Shown: one piece after another, positions 1-9,359 of the stretch
How positions within the stretch are numbered: position 1 is the first letter of the stretch
How the letters are laid out: each line of letters opens with the position of its first letter
Source: Neisseria mucosa
GTDB lineage: Bacteria; Pseudomonadota; Gammaproteobacteria; Burkholderiales; Neisseriaceae
Length of the DNA stretch: 64,000 nt
Assembly (NCBI RefSeq): GCF_013267835.1
Contig: NZ_CP053939.1
Location: 2,160,758-2,224,757 of the forward strand
Reading direction: 5' to 3'
Translations under genes and position numbers: made by a program
The notes under the pieces: model-generated
What the model was told of the DNA's origin: nothing
Databases searched by the model: none
Seen by the model: the letters and a program-made list of their open reading frames with translations, nothing else

Positions 1-46
1 GGGAATCAAGCGACAGGCCGTCTGAAAATTTTCGGGGTGGTTCGGC

Positions 47-52
47 TATAAT
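47..52 (+). promoter_or_regulatory. Possible -10 element for serB
   Basis: A perfect TATAAT lies about 110 bases before the serB start. No convincing -35 is visible (the bases about 17 upstream read GAAAAT), so this is a weak call. A single DUS at 17-26 precedes it. Confidence 0.35.
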
Positions 53-159
53 GCTGTTTTGGTTTTTTTAAGGCCTTTGCAAAAATACGGTTTGCGTTGC
101 TTTAAGCTGAATGTGCACCGGATTTGTTTGCAAAGGTTTTGAGGCATGAGGAGAAAGAG

Positions 160-990
160 ATGAAGAAGGTTTTGGTGTTGCAACATGGGGATTTGGGCGC
201 GTGCGACTGGTCGGCGTTTGGCGGTTTGGTGTCTGCGCCATCAGGGAAGTCGGTGTTGCGTGTGCCGGTTGATGATGATTTTGAATTGACGGACGGGATG
301 CGTGCGGCGTTGATTGCGCAGCAGATAGATGGAGCGGTGTTGCCGGATGTGGCTTTTGCCGATTTGGGGCTGATTGTCAGCGATATGGATTCGACGCTGA
401 TTACGATTGAGTGTGTGGATGAGATTGCGGCCGGTGTCGGGCTGAAGGATGAGGTGGCCAAGATTACGGAGCAGTCGATGCGCGGCGAGCTGGACTTTGA
501 GCAGTCTTTGCGCAAGCGTGTGGCCTTGCTGGCCGGTTTGGACGAGCGCGTGTTGGAAGAGGTGTACGAGAATGTGTTGCAGCTGTCGCCGGGCGCGGAA
601 TTTTTATTAGAAGCGTGTAAACAGAATGATGTGAAGTTTATGCTGGTGTCGGGCGGATTTACGTTTTTTACGGAACGCCTGAAACGGCGTTTGGGCTTGG
701 ATTTCCATTTTGCGAATGTGTTGGAAGTGGAAAACGGCAAGCTGACAGGCCGTCTGAAAGGGCGGATTATCGATGCACAGGCTAAGGCGGATTTGTTGCG
801 CGAATACCGTGAGCGTCTGGGTTTGGCTCCGTGGCAGGTGGTGGCGATGGGCGATGGTGCGAACGATATTCCGATGATACGGGAAGCGGGATTCGGCATT
901 GCTTATCGGGCGAAACCGAAAACTGAAGCGAATGCGGATGCGTGTGTGCGCTTTGGTGGTTTGGAGCGGATACGCGGTTGGTTTGCGTAA
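160..990 (+). CDS. serB: Phosphoserine phosphatase SerB
   Basis: Catalyses the last step of serine synthesis, O-phosphoserine to serine, in the cytoplasm. The 276-aa product has the HAD-superfamily signatures: DMDST near residues 75-79 (nucleophile Asp and acid/base Asp), the VSGGF motif II, and GDGANDIPMI motif III for Mg2+ binding. Residues 1-70 form the SerB-type N-terminal extension. I start at ATG 160 because GAGGAGAAAG lies just upstream; the frame stays open to 124 but with no better ribosome site. One DUS lies inside the gene (749-758). It converges on lpxH, with a DUS-pair terminator between them. Length matches neisserial SerB. Confidence 0.95.
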   Translation: MKKVLVLQHGDLGACDWSAFGGLVSAPSGKSVLRVPVDDDFELTDGMRAALIAQQIDGAVLPDVAFADLGLIVSDMDSTLITIECVDEIAAGVGLKDEVAKITEQSMRGELDFEQSLRKRVALLAGLDERVLEEVYENVLQLSPGAEFLLEACKQNDVKFMLVSGGFTFFTERLKRRLGLDFHFANVLEVENGKLTGRLKGRIIDAQAKADLLREYRERLGLAPWQVVAMGDGANDIPMIREAGFGIAYRAKPKTEANADACVRFGGLERIRGWFA

Positions 991-1001
991 ACTGTTTGAG
1001 G

Positions 1002-1046
1002 TCAGGCCGTCTGAACAATCGGGAAACCGGTTTTCAGACGGCCTGA
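1002..1046. terminator. DUS-pair bidirectional terminator (serB / lpxH)
   Basis: Inverted DUS copies at 1006-1015 and 1033-1042 extend to a stem of about 13 bp (CAGGCCGTCTGAA and its complement) between two convergent genes, so it can serve both strands. Confidence 0.75.
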
Positions 1047-1050
1047 TGTT

Positions 1051-1758
1051 TTATAAGGCGATAAAACGGTAGCCTTCGGCATCGACTTCGAGAATGGAGG
1101 CGTAATTGTCGCGCCAGTCGCCGAGTACGATGCGGGTGTAATCGGCGTTGCGGTGGATGTTTTCGCGGTGGGTATGGCCGTGAATGAGTAGGGGCGTGTG
1201 GAAGCGTTGGACGGTTTCGTAGGTAAAGGTTGGATTGACGTCCATGATGTCGGCGGTTTTGTGTTGTTTGTCCTGTTTGCTCTGCTTGCGGATTTTGGCG
1301 GCGATGTTCAGCCGGAGTGTGAGCGGCAAAAGCAGGAACAGGCGTTGCAGCCATTTTTGATGGACGGTACGGCGGAATTTTTGATAGGAATGATCGTCGG
1401 TGCAGAGAGTGTCGCCGTGACAGAGCAGGGTGGGCGTGCCGAATAGGTCGATCACGGTGTACTCGGGCAGTAAGGTCATGCCGGTATCGTGGGCGAAGGT
1501 TTTACCGATGAGGAAGTCGCGGTTGCCATGGATAAAATAGCAGGCGACGCCGCGCTCGGTCAGGCTACGGATGGTTTGCTTGATGGTTTGAACCAAAGGG
1601 CTGTTTTCGTCATCGCCGATCCAAAAATCGAAAAGGTCGCCAAGAATGTATACGGCTTGGGCATGGACGGCTTTTTCTTGGATAAATTTTTGGAAGAGTG
1701 CGGTCAGCTGAGGATGAGATTCGCTCAGGTGCAAATCGGCGATGAAGTAAATCGGCAT
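1051..1758 (-). CDS. lpxH: UDP-2,3-diacylglucosamine hydrolase LpxH
   Basis: Cleaves the pyrophosphate of UDP-2,3-diacylglucosamine to give lipid X in lipid A synthesis, at the inner face of the cytoplasmic membrane. The 235-aa protein has the calcineurin-like metallophosphoesterase motifs in order: ADLHL near the N terminus, [25 protein letters not shown] and HGHTHRE near the C terminus, which supply the di-metal ligands. Its length is close to the E. coli enzyme (240 aa). It is a single gene facing serB. Neisseria makes lipooligosaccharide, so the enzyme is expected. Confidence 0.95.
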   Translation of the reverse strand: MPIYFIADLHLSESHPQLTALFQKFIQEKAVHAQAVYILGDLFDFWIGDDENSPLVQTIKQTIRSLTERGVACYFIHGNRDFLIGKTFAHDTGMTLLPEYTVIDLFGTPTLLCHGDTLCTDDHSYQKFRRTVHQKWLQRLFLLLPLTLRLNIAAKIRKQSKQDKQHKTADIMDVNPTFTYETVQRFHTPLLIHGHTHRENIHRNADYTRIVLGDWRDNYASILEVDAEGYRFIAL

Positions 1759-1874
1759 GATGATGTGGGGCGTATGGGAAGGGTTTTATTATAACTTGGG
1801 TTGTCGCGTTTGGATTTGGGCTTGGTGTTTTTCGTTTGTAATGCGGTGATTTTGTTGTTTTGATTGGATGTGAT

Positions 1875-1910
1875 AAAGGCCGTCTGAAACATCTTTTCAG
1901 ACGGCCTTTA
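1875..1910. terminator. DUS-pair terminator after the PIG-L gene
   Basis: Inverted DUS at 1879-1888 and 1896-1905 with a short loop; flanking AAA/TTT makes it usable as an intrinsic terminator for the minus-strand gene ending at 1915. Confidence 0.75.
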
Positions 1911-1914
1911 TGGT

Positions 1915-3300
1915 TTATTGGGCTTTGCCCTGATAGGTGATTTTTTTCAGCGTCTCTTCTTGGTACAGGTCGGTAATGGGGACGCTATAGAAGAATTCGT
2001 TGCTGCGGACAAAGCGGTTGACCAAGTCTTTGTCGATGTGGAGGATGTGGTGCCGCAGTTTGTTTAGGCCTTTGAATATCATGGTGTTCCAACGCATATA
2101 GCCGTCTGAATTGGGGCGGATGTCGTTCATGGCATCAAGGGCGAGGAGTTTGCGGTTTTGTTCCTCTTTGTCCAAAGGATGGGAATAGATGCTTTGGAAG
2201 TAAAACGGCTGTTCGGCAAGCGGCGGCAGGCTGAGGGAAGAGCCTACTTTGCCGATTGGGAAGTCGTCGCTCAGATAATGGATGGTGTGCAAAAACAGAT
2301 TGCCGCGGCGGTAATCGATTTTACGCAGGGCTTCGATGGCGGCGAGCGTTGTGTGTTGGTGGTCGGGATGCGTGTCAATATTGGGTGAAGGCGACACGAT
2401 AATGTCCGGCTGGAATGTTTCTATCAGATAGCCGAGATTGTCTACCAAGCTGTTCCAGGTTGAGCCGGGCTTGAGTTGTTGCGCCAATGGGGAGGTGTTG
2501 GCATGGCGGAAAATATCGACGTCGGCCGTATCGATTTTGGTCGATTTAATCTCTTTTTCCGGATTTTGGCGCATGGCGGTCAATGTGCTGTCGAAGTAGC
2601 CCAGTTGCAGGATGTGTTCAGACGGCACGCCGGCCAAAAGGGGGACGGTCAGGCTGTTCCAAACGCGCATCCGGCCTTTTTGCAGATATTGGGCCTGAGT
2701 GTCGCAGTCGCATTGGCCGTAAAGGTTGCCATAGTGGAAGCTGCCGCCTTCGCTGGCGGTTAAAGTGCAGATCATTGAATTGGCGGCGTGTTTTTCGTAC
2801 AAACCGTATGCGCTGAGTTCGGCATCGTCGGCATGGGGCGCGAGGACAAGGATTTTTTTGCCGTCGAGGTTTTCACGCGGATAAACAGAGAGTTCGATTT
2901 CTTGATCGGCCAAAGTCAGGTATTTGCCTTCCAAACGGACGGTTTTGTCGCTGTCGGAGAAGGTGTCGCTCAGATTGATATAGCGCACGCCTTTTGCACC
3001 GTATTCGAAATATTGCTTCCATTTGCCTTTGGATGAAATGGTTTCGACAAAAGGCAAGAACAGCAGTCCCATCCAGTTGGACTTGATGCGGATTTTGGCA
3101 ATGACGGTATCCCGTCCGCTGACAGTGGCGGGCAAGGTCAGGCTGCCGCCTTTGAGGGTTGCATGCGCGGTAGAGGGAAGGGAGGGATAGTTATAGTCTT
3201 GGTGCGTGTTATAGGCAAACTGTTTTTTATGAATAATTGAAGTAATAATAAACAACAAAACAAAAAAAGTCAGTATCAGCCCCGTCAGTATTAGAAACAT
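1915..3300 (-). CDS. PIG-L family deacetylase, membrane-anchored
   Basis: A 461-aa protein with one N-terminal hydrophobic segment (about residues 2-22) and a central PIG-L/LmbE deacetylase domain. That domain is marked by APHADDAELSAYG near residue 155 (the HxDDxE metal motif) and a HPDHQHTTLAAIEAL motif further on, the usual third ligand region. Enzymes of this family remove N-acetyl groups from GlcNAc-containing substrates using a divalent metal. The substrate here is unknown. The membrane anchor suggests action on an envelope glycan or lipid-linked sugar, which is inference. About 230 residues beyond the core family domain are not assigned. Monocistronic between two DUS terminators. Confidence 0.8.
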   Translation of the reverse strand: MFLILTGLILTFFVLLFIITSIIHKKQFAYNTHQDYNYPSLPSTAHATLKGGSLTLPATVSGRDTVIAKIRIKSNWMGLLFLPFVETISSKGKWKQYFEYGAKGVRYINLSDTFSDSDKTVRLEGKYLTLADQEIELSVYPRENLDGKKILVLAPHADDAELSAYGLYEKHAANSMICTLTASEGGSFHYGNLYGQCDCDTQAQYLQKGRMRVWNSLTVPLLAGVPSEHILQLGYFDSTLTAMRQNPEKEIKSTKIDTADVDIFRHANTSPLAQQLKPGSTWNSLVDNLGYLIETFQPDIIVSPSPNIDTHPDHQHTTLAAIEALRKIDYRRGNLFLHTIHYLSDDFPIGKVGSSLSLPPLAEQPFYFQSIYSHPLDKEEQNRKLLALDAMNDIRPNSDGYMRWNTMIFKGLNKLRHHILHIDKDLVNRFVRSNEFFYSVPITDLYQEETLKKITYQGKAQ

Positions 3301-3462
3301 TGTTGGGTTCCTTTATTGTTGTAACAGTCATGATAGTGCTTGTGGAGCCTATTTGTTTGTTTTTCTTACAAACGGTTGTTTTTCATACTCTAACGTCATT
3401 AAAGTGAACGTTTAAAATAAAACAGTTTATGAGTTGATTATATATAAACGACTAAAATACAG

Positions 3463-3515
3463 AAAGGCCGTCTGAAAAATTTGAAAGAAATTTCAAATTT
3501 TTCAGACGGCCTTGA
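3463..3515. terminator. DUS-pair terminator after aspS
   Basis: Inverted DUS at 3467-3476 and 3501-3510 with an additional AAATTTGAAA/TTTCAAATTT inner stem form an unusually long hairpin downstream of aspS. The 3301-3462 stretch before it holds no gene that I can see. Confidence 0.8.
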
Positions 3516-3539
3516 TATTTTAAAGGTTAAGCCGATAAA

Positions 3540-5348
3540 TTATGCTTCTTTTGTTTCAACTGCTTTTTGACGCAGACGCAGGCTCAACTCGCGCAGCTGT
3601 TTGTCGTCTACCACATTAGGCGCATTGGTCAGCAGACATTGGGCGCGTTGTGTTTTTGGGAAGGCAATCACGTCGCGGATGGATTCCGCACCGGTCATCA
3701 GGGTAACCAGACGGTCGAGGCCGAATGCAAGGCCGCCGTGAGGAGGTGCACCGAATTTCAAGTTATCCAAGAGGAAGCCGAATTTCTCTTGTTGCTCTTC
3801 AGGGCTGATTTTCAGAGCGGCAAACACTTTCTCTTGTACGTCTGCGCGGTGGATACGGATAGAGCCGCCGCCGATTTCCCAGCCGTTCAATACCATGTCG
3901 TAGGCACGGGCCAGGCAGTTTGCCGGGTCGGAAACCATCAGGTCTTCATGACCTTCTTTAGGCGCGGTAAACGGATGGTGCACGGCAACGTAGCGGTCGG
4001 CTTCTTCGTCGTATTCGAACATTGGGAAATCGACAACCCACAAAGGTTTCCATTCGTCTACGAAGTAGCCGTTGTCTTTGCCGTGTTCCAAGCCGACTTT
4101 GATACGCAGCGCGCCGATGGCTTCGTTCACGACTTTGGCTTTGTCTGCGCCGAAGAAGATGATGTCGCCGTTTTGCGCGCCGGTACGCTCGATGATTTCT
4201 TTCAGGGCGTTTTCAGACAGGAATTTGACGATTGGAGATTGCAGGCCGCTGTCTTCGCCGTTGGAGAGGTTGCTGACATCGTTCACTTTGATGTAGGCCA
4301 GACCTTTCGCGCCGTAGATGCCGACAAATTTGGTGTATTCGTCAATTTCTTTGCGGCTGAATTTCGCGCCGTTCGGTACGCGCAGAGCAACCACGCGACC
4401 GCCTTTCATGTCGGCTGCGCCGCGGAAAACTTTAAATTCTTCCGTTTTCATCAGGTCGGTCAACTCGGTAAATTTCAAGTTGATGCGCATATCCGGTTTG
4501 TCAGAGCCGTAGTAGAACATGGTTTCAGAATAAGGCATGCGTGGGAAATCGCCCAAATCCACGCCCAATGCGTCTTTGAAGACTTGTTTGGCCATGCCTT
4601 CGGTGATGTCCATGATTTCATCCTCGTTCAAGAACGAGGTTTCCAAGTCGATTTGAGTGAATTCAGGTTGACGGTCGGCACGCAAATCTTCGTCACGGAA
4701 ACATTTGGTGATTTGGTAGTAACGGTCGAAACCGGCCACCATCAGCAATTGTTTGAACAATTGCGGTGATTGTGGCAGAGCGAAGAATTCGCCCGGATGA
4801 ACGCGGCTCGGCACGAGGTAGTCGCGCGCGCCTTCCGGAGTGGAGCGGGTCAGCATCGGGGTTTCAATGTCGATGAAGCCTTGCGCATCCAAGTAGCGGC
4901 GAACGCCCATGGCCACTTGGTAACGCAGGCGCAGGTTGCGTTGCATGGTAGGACGGCGCAAGTCGATAACGCGGTTGGTCAGGCGAACGTTTTCGCTGAT
5001 GTTTTCATCGTCAATTTGGAACGGAGGTGTAGCGGCAGCGTTCAAGACTTCGATTTCTTTGGCAAGGATTTCGATTTTGCCGGAAATCATTTTGTCGTTG
5101 GTTGTACCTTCAGGACGATTGCGTACGCGGCCGGTAATGCTCAAAACGTATTCGTTGCGGGAAGAGTCGGCAGCGGCAAATGCTTCCGGAGTGTCAGGGT
5201 CGATAACGACTTGAACGATGCCTTCGCGGTCGCGCAGGTCGATAAAAATCACACCGCCGTGGTCGCGTCGGCGGTGTACCCAGCCTTTGACGGTAACGGT
5301 TTGGTCTAAGTATTGCTCGCTGATAAGGCCACAATAGTTGGTACGCAT
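3540..5348 (-). CDS. aspS: Aspartyl-tRNA synthetase, probably non-discriminating (Asp/Asn)
   Basis: Class II aminoacyl-tRNA synthetase of 602 aa with the bacterial layout: N-terminal OB-fold anticodon-binding domain (about 1-105), catalytic domain with the bacterial GAD insertion, and C-terminal motif 3 region [15 protein letters not shown]. It charges tRNA-Asp with aspartate. His30 and Gly81 in the anticodon-binding domain match the positions described as marking non-discriminating bacterial AspRS, which also aspartylates tRNA-Asn for later amidation by GatCAB; that reading is inference from family knowledge. It lies 63 bases downstream of the DUF502 gene on the same strand, separated by a single DUS (5391-5400), so the two may be co-transcribed. 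Confidence 0.96.
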   Translation of the reverse strand: MRTNYCGLISEQYLDQTVTVKGWVHRRRDHGGVIFIDLRDREGIVQVVIDPDTPEAFAAADSSRNEYVLSITGRVRNRPEGTTNDKMISGKIEILAKEIEVLNAAATPPFQIDDENISENVRLTNRVIDLRRPTMQRNLRLRYQVAMGVRRYLDAQGFIDIETPMLTRSTPEGARDYLVPSRVHPGEFFALPQSPQLFKQLLMVAGFDRYYQITKCFRDEDLRADRQPEFTQIDLETSFLNEDEIMDITEGMAKQVFKDALGVDLGDFPRMPYSETMFYYGSDKPDMRINLKFTELTDLMKTEEFKVFRGAADMKGGRVVALRVPNGAKFSRKEIDEYTKFVGIYGAKGLAYIKVNDVSNLSNGEDSGLQSPIVKFLSENALKEIIERTGAQNGDIIFFGADKAKVVNEAIGALRIKVGLEHGKDNGYFVDEWKPLWVVDFPMFEYDEEADRYVAVHHPFTAPKEGHEDLMVSDPANCLARAYDMVLNGWEIGGGSIRIHRADVQEKVFAALKISPEEQQEKFGFLLDNLKFGAPPHGGLAFGLDRLVTLMTGAESIRDVIAFPKTQRAQCLLTNAPNVVDDKQLRELSLRLRQKAVETKEA

Positions 5349-5411
5349 AAAATCACCTTTTTATATTGTTCAATTTGAAAAGAAGGAAAGGCCGTCTGAA
5401 AAAAGAAGACC

Positions 5412-6113
5412 TTAATTGTTGTGTTCGGTATGACCGTCTTTAGACGGTTTTTGGGCAGGTAGGGCTTTAACCGGCAAGTCGTCCGGCATGACCATGCCCA
5501 GTGAAATCACATATTTCAATGCCTGATCCACACTCATGTCCAGCTCGCGAACGTCGCTTTTTTTCACCATGATGTAATAGCCGCCGGTCGGGTTGGGCGT
5601 GGTTGGGACGTAAACGGAAATATAGTCGTCATCTTGCGGCAGGCTGCCTTTGAGTTTGGCGGGGATATGGCCGGAAACAAAGGCTATCGTCCAAATGCCC
5701 GGTTGCGGAAAGGGAACCAGTACGGGGGTTTTGAACGAGCGGCTGCTGTCGGAGAGCAGGGATTCGGAAACTTTTTTAACGCTGGAGTAGATGGATTTGA
5801 CGACGGGGATACGTCCTAAAAGGCTGTCCCATGCGCCGAGAATCCGTCTGCCCAATACGTTGGCGGCAAATACGCCGGTAACGAACAAGACGACTGTGGC
5901 GGCGACGATGCCCAAGCCGGGAATGTTGAACCCCCAGAAATGCTGGGGCTGCCAGCTTTCCGGTAATAGGTTGATCAGTCTGTCGGCGGCGGAGATGATA
6001 TAGCTCATCGCCCAGATGGTTACGGCAATCGGCAACCAAACCAGCACGCCTGTAATCAGGTATTTCTTTAAAGCCTTGGCGATTTTTCCGCTTTCGGCTG
6101 CGGCTTCTGTCAT
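5412..6113 (-). CDS. DUF502 family inner-membrane protein
   Basis: A 233-aa protein with two transmembrane segments near its N terminus (about residues 15-40 and 65-90) separated by a loop containing the family motif GFNIPGLG, then a soluble domain with LLGRIPVVKSIYSSVKK and GYYIMVKKSDV. These are hallmarks of the uncharacterised DUF502 family, common in proteobacteria. I chose ATG at 6113 (MTEAAAESGK) with GGAA upstream; an upstream ATG at 6152 would add 13 unconserved-looking residues. It is immediately upstream of aspS on the same strand, an arrangement seen in other beta-proteobacteria. Function unknown. Confidence 0.85.
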   Translation of the reverse strand: MTEAAAESGKIAKALKKYLITGVLVWLPIAVTIWAMSYIISAADRLINLLPESWQPQHFWGFNIPGLGIVAATVVLFVTGVFAANVLGRRILGAWDSLLGRIPVVKSIYSSVKKVSESLLSDSSRSFKTPVLVPFPQPGIWTIAFVSGHIPAKLKGSLPQDDDYISVYVPTTPNPTGGYYIMVKKSDVRELDMSVDQALKYVISLGMVMPDDLPVKALPAQKPSKDGHTEHNN

Positions 6114-6212
6114 CTTTGTTTCATTCCGGCAAGTTTTGCCCAAACTTTGCATTATACGCGTTTGGACGCTAGGAAACGAGTATTTTAAACGAATGGCTTG
6201 TTTTGTTTTATT

Positions 6213-6252
6213 GTTTCAGACGGCCGCCTTGATTGCAAAGGCCGTCTGAAAC
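6213..6252. terminator. DUS-pair hairpin after pldA
   Basis: DUS copies in inverted order (6215-6224 and 6241-6250) just beyond the pldA stop. Confidence 0.65.
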
Positions 6253-6265
6253 AATATGGGGTCAT

Positions 6266-7405
6266 TTAGATGCCGTCCCAGTCGTTGAACATCAGGCCGA
6301 AGCCGATGCCGTTTTGTTTGTGGTTGTAGTCAATCAGACTTTCGCCGTAGCCGTGGAAGCCGCGGACAACGCCTTTGAGTTTGCCTTTGATGGGGAAAGT
6401 ATAGGCCGCTTCAACGGCGCCGCGTCCGCTTTTCGGATTGTAACGCAGGACGGAATAAACATTTTGTTTGTCATTGAAGCGGTATTGGACTTTCAAGTCG
6501 CCGTAACCCATGTATTTGTTGATGTCCGGATTGTCATCGTCCTCTCCTTTTTGGTCGAAGGCGCGCATCCAAACTCTAGGGATGACAGTCAGCTTGCCCC
6601 ATTCCATGCCGGCCATGGCGTAAACCCGGTTCCATGAGCGTGATTCAGGGCGGCTTTGACCGTTGGACTGGTGAACAAAACCTGCGCCGACCATGCGCAG
6701 TTTGCCGCCGAAAGGCAGGTCTGCTTTAACGGGTTGGGTAATGAAGATTTCGGGTTCGTAGTCGGTATTGCGGAACGGAGCGGATTTACGGCCTTGGTTG
6801 AAGATTTGCCAGTCGGATTTTTGGGTATAGCCAAACCATACGTCGGCACGGGTTTTGAATAAATCTTCGGCAATCTTGCTTTTGAAGGAAACCTGCATTT
6901 TGGTTTCGAGGCGTTTTTGCTCGCTGAATTTTTCCTGCGTGGTTACGCCGCGGCTGGGGGATTCAGGGTAATAGTTGGGGCTGCTGTTGTACCAAACAGG
7001 CATGAGGTACATAGGATTATGCTCGCGTACGCTCAACAGGCCGCGTGTGTCGTTTTTATCCAAATCGTACATCAGGCTTAAAGGCGTGTAGCTGTCGGCA
7101 GTTTCGCTTAATACGTCGTCTGAAATATTCGGGTGGGTAGGGTTGTCGAATACAATGGCCGCTTCTTTTTTCTCAATGCTCTTGCGCACGCTTTTTTCGA
7201 GGTCGACCGGTGTTTTGGCCGTTTCGGTTTGCGCTTGCGGCAGTGGGGATTGAGGGGGGAGTTGCGCCGAGTAGATGTTGTCGTAACACGCCAAACGGGT
7301 GGCGTTGTCTTGAATGGTGGTGCAGTGTAGGGCGGTATCGGCGGCGGCCAGCGGGGCGGCGGCAATGAATCCGATACTTAGGGAATGTTTCAACATCTTG
7401 TTCAT
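6266..7405 (-). CDS. pldA: Outer-membrane phospholipase A
   Basis: OmpLA-type phospholipase of the outer membrane, hydrolysing phospholipids that reach the outer leaflet. The 379-aa product has a signal peptide (cleavage plausibly after AAAPLAAA near residue 22), a low-complexity N-terminal region of roughly 100 residues, then a 12-stranded barrel. The catalytic segment GFVHQSNGQ provides the His-x-Ser pair, and RSWNR supplies the Asn of the His-Ser-Asn triad. The N-terminal extension makes it longer than E. coli PldA (289 aa), as in other Neisseria. Monocistronic, with a single DUS in its leader (7423-7432). Confidence 0.93.
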   Translation of the reverse strand: MNKMLKHSLSIGFIAAAPLAAADTALHCTTIQDNATRLACYDNIYSAQLPPQSPLPQAQTETAKTPVDLEKSVRKSIEKKEAAIVFDNPTHPNISDDVLSETADSYTPLSLMYDLDKNDTRGLLSVREHNPMYLMPVWYNSSPNYYPESPSRGVTTQEKFSEQKRLETKMQVSFKSKIAEDLFKTRADVWFGYTQKSDWQIFNQGRKSAPFRNTDYEPEIFITQPVKADLPFGGKLRMVGAGFVHQSNGQSRPESRSWNRVYAMAGMEWGKLTVIPRVWMRAFDQKGEDDDNPDINKYMGYGDLKVQYRFNDKQNVYSVLRYNPKSGRGAVEAAYTFPIKGKLKGVVRGFHGYGESLIDYNHKQNGIGFGLMFNDWDGI

Positions 7406-7485
7406 AAGAGTTTCCGTTGTTTTTCAGACGGCCTGATGAAAGGGTAAATGGTTTTATTTAGTCGGTTTGGGCTGTGAATACGGCA

Positions 7486-7516
7486 ATGCCCCTGAAAGGC
7501 AGGACCTCAGGGGCAT
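7486..7516. other. Perfect 10-bp stem-loop downstream of rpsT
   Basis: ATGCCCCTGA and TCAGGGGCAT form an exact inverted repeat with an 11-base loop. It lies 58 bases past the rpsT stop but has no T tract on either side, so it may stabilise the 3' end of the rpsT message or be a weak terminator. Confidence 0.5.
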
Positions 7517-7573
7517 CGTATCAGCTCGATTCATCCTGTTTTGATGTCAGGATTTCCGGCATCTGCGTTAGTA

Positions 7574-7837
7574 TTAAGCCAAAGCTTTTACTTTAGCAGA
7601 CAGACGGCTTTTATGACGAGCTGCTTTGTTTTTGTGGAATACGCCTTTGTCAGCGATGCGGTCGATGACTTTAACGGATTCTTGGTAAACTGCTTGAGCA
7701 GCAGCTTTGTCGCCGGCTTCAACTGCTTTCAACACTTTTTTCACAGCGGTACGGAATGCAGTACGCAGGCTGGCGTTGTGGGCGCGTTGTTTAACCGACT
7801 GGCGGGCACGTTTGCGGGCTTGTGCGCTGTTTGCCAT
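7574..7837 (-). CDS. rpsT: 30S ribosomal protein S20
   Basis: An 87-aa, highly basic protein beginning [13 protein letters not shown], the classic S20 N terminus, and rich in Lys/Arg/Ala throughout, as expected of a helical 16S rRNA-binding primary assembly protein. Length is the same as E. coli S20 (87 aa). AGGAG lies 8 bases before the ATG. Single gene, divergent from potD. Confidence 0.98.
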
Positions 7838-8031
7838 ATTGAATATCTCCTGAAAAATAAATTCTGTAAACGCGCAATTTTAAAGACAGATTTCCTTATA
7901 TGCAAGCTTTTTCTCTATAAACGCGCGCAAATCAGCCGTATTTTGCCCAAAAACGACAACCGGTGCAACGCTTTTGGTAAAAAGATGGTGTTGCTTTGCC
8001 TTATTTCAATAAAAATCAGATGGATATTGCT

Positions 8032-8059
8032 TTGCGTTTGCTTACGTTTCCATTACAAT
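8032..8059 (+). promoter_or_regulatory. Probable potD promoter
   Basis: TTGCGT, then 16 bases, then TACAAT, ending 86 bases before the potD ATG in the divergent rpsT-potD gap. Confidence 0.45.
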
Positions 8060-8145
8060 AGCCTAACTCTGCGCCGGGGTGTTTATGGGGTGCAGGGTTT
8101 CTTATTTATTGACATTAACCACTCTTTCATCAGGAATCTGCCCGT

Positions 8146-9288
8146 ATGAAAAAATCTGTATTAGCCGTATTGGCCGCATTGTCTTTGGCCGCGTGCGGCG
8201 GTGGCGAGAAAAAAGCCGAGCAACCTCAAGCAGGCAGCGCGCCTGCTGCCAATGCCGAAGCAGCCGCCACCGATACTCTGAATATCTACAACTGGTCAAA
8301 CTACGTTGACGAAAGTACAGTCGAAGACTTCAAAAAAGCCAATAATTTGAAGCTGACTTACGATTTGTATGAAAACAACGAAACGCTGGAAGCCAAAATG
8401 CTGACCGGTAAATCCGGCTACGACTTGGTTGTGCCCGGTATTGCCTTCCTGCCGCGCCAAATTGAGGCGGGTGCATACCAAAAAATCAATAAGGATCTGA
8501 TTCCGAACTACAAAAACATCGATCCTGAATTGCTGAAGATGTTGGAAACCGCCGACCCGGGCAATCAATATGCCGTTCCTTATTTCTCCGGCGTCAATAC
8601 TTTGGCAATTACTGCGAAGGGCAAAGAACTTTTGGGCGGCAAGCTGCCTGAAAACGGCTGGGATTTGCTGTTCAAACCGGAATACACCAACAAGCTGAAA
8701 TCTTGCGGCATCGCTTTGTGGGATACACCGAGCGAAATGTTCCCAATCTTGTTGAACTACTTGGGTAAAGATCCTAAAGGCTCGAATCCTGAAGATTTGA
8801 AAGCGGCGGCGGAAGTGTTGAAGTCTATCCGTCCTGATGTAAAACGTTTCAGCCCTTCCATCATTGACGAACTGGCGCGCGGCGATATCTGCTTGGCGGC
8901 AGGTAACGGCGGCGACTTGAACTTGGCCAAAGCGCGTTCCGAAGAAGTGAAAAACAACGTCGGCATCGAAGTGTTGACGCCGAAAGGCATGGGCTTCTGG
9001 ATTGAATCTTGGCTGATTCCGGCCGATGCGAAAAACATCGTCAATGCCCACAAATACATCAACTACACGCTTGATCCCGAAGTGGCTGCGAAAAACGGTA
9101 TTGCCGTAACCTTCGCGCCGGCCAGCAAACCTGCACGCGAAAAAATGCCTGCAGAACTGGTGAACACTCGCTCTATTTTCCCGAACGAGCAAGACATGAA
9201 AGACGGTTTCGTGATGCCTCAAATGAGCGCAGATGCGAAAAAACTGTCTGTCAACTTGTGGCAAAAAATCAAAGTCGGCTCAAATTAA
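8146..9288 (+). CDS. potD: Polyamine ABC transporter substrate-binding lipoprotein
   Basis: Periplasmic binding protein for spermidine/putrescine. The 380-aa precursor starts with a lipoprotein signal ending LSLAACGGG, so Cys17 would be acylated and the protein anchored. A Gln/Ala/Pro-rich linker follows, then the PotD/PotF fold beginning LNIYNWSNYVDES, a diagnostic motif. No permease or ATPase genes are adjacent, so it works with transporter components encoded elsewhere; orphan PotD copies are usual in Neisseria. It is followed by a DUS-pair terminator shared with the convergent EamA gene. Confidence 0.93.
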   Translation: MKKSVLAVLAALSLAACGGGEKKAEQPQAGSAPAANAEAAATDTLNIYNWSNYVDESTVEDFKKANNLKLTYDLYENNETLEAKMLTGKSGYDLVVPGIAFLPRQIEAGAYQKINKDLIPNYKNIDPELLKMLETADPGNQYAVPYFSGVNTLAITAKGKELLGGKLPENGWDLLFKPEYTNKLKSCGIALWDTPSEMFPILLNYLGKDPKGSNPEDLKAAAEVLKSIRPDVKRFSPSIIDELARGDICLAAGNGGDLNLAKARSEEVKNNVGIEVLTPKGMGFWIESWLIPADAKNIVNAHKYINYTLDPEVAAKNGIAVTFAPASKPAREKMPAELVNTRSIFPNEQDMKDGFVMPQMSADAKKLSVNLWQKIKVGSN

Positions 9289-9314
9289 TTGTGAGCTGAT
9301 TGTTTGAAGCAAAG

Positions 9315-9349
9315 CAAAGGCCGTCTGAAATTTTTCAGACGGCCTTTTT
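9315..9349. terminator. DUS-pair bidirectional terminator (potD / EamA)
   Basis: Inverted DUS at 9320-9329 and 9334-9343 with a 4-base loop and a T-rich 3' flank between convergent genes. Confidence 0.85.
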
Positions 9350-9359
9350 GTCCCAATCT

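Noticed and set aside
3567..4769. 400-codon plus-strand frame opposite aspS
   Set aside because: Lies wholly within the conserved aspS coding sequence on the other strand and its product matches nothing recognisable.
7541..8149. 202-codon plus-strand frame across rpsT and the potD leader
   Set aside because: Overlaps rpsT antisense and a promoter region; no protein-family features.
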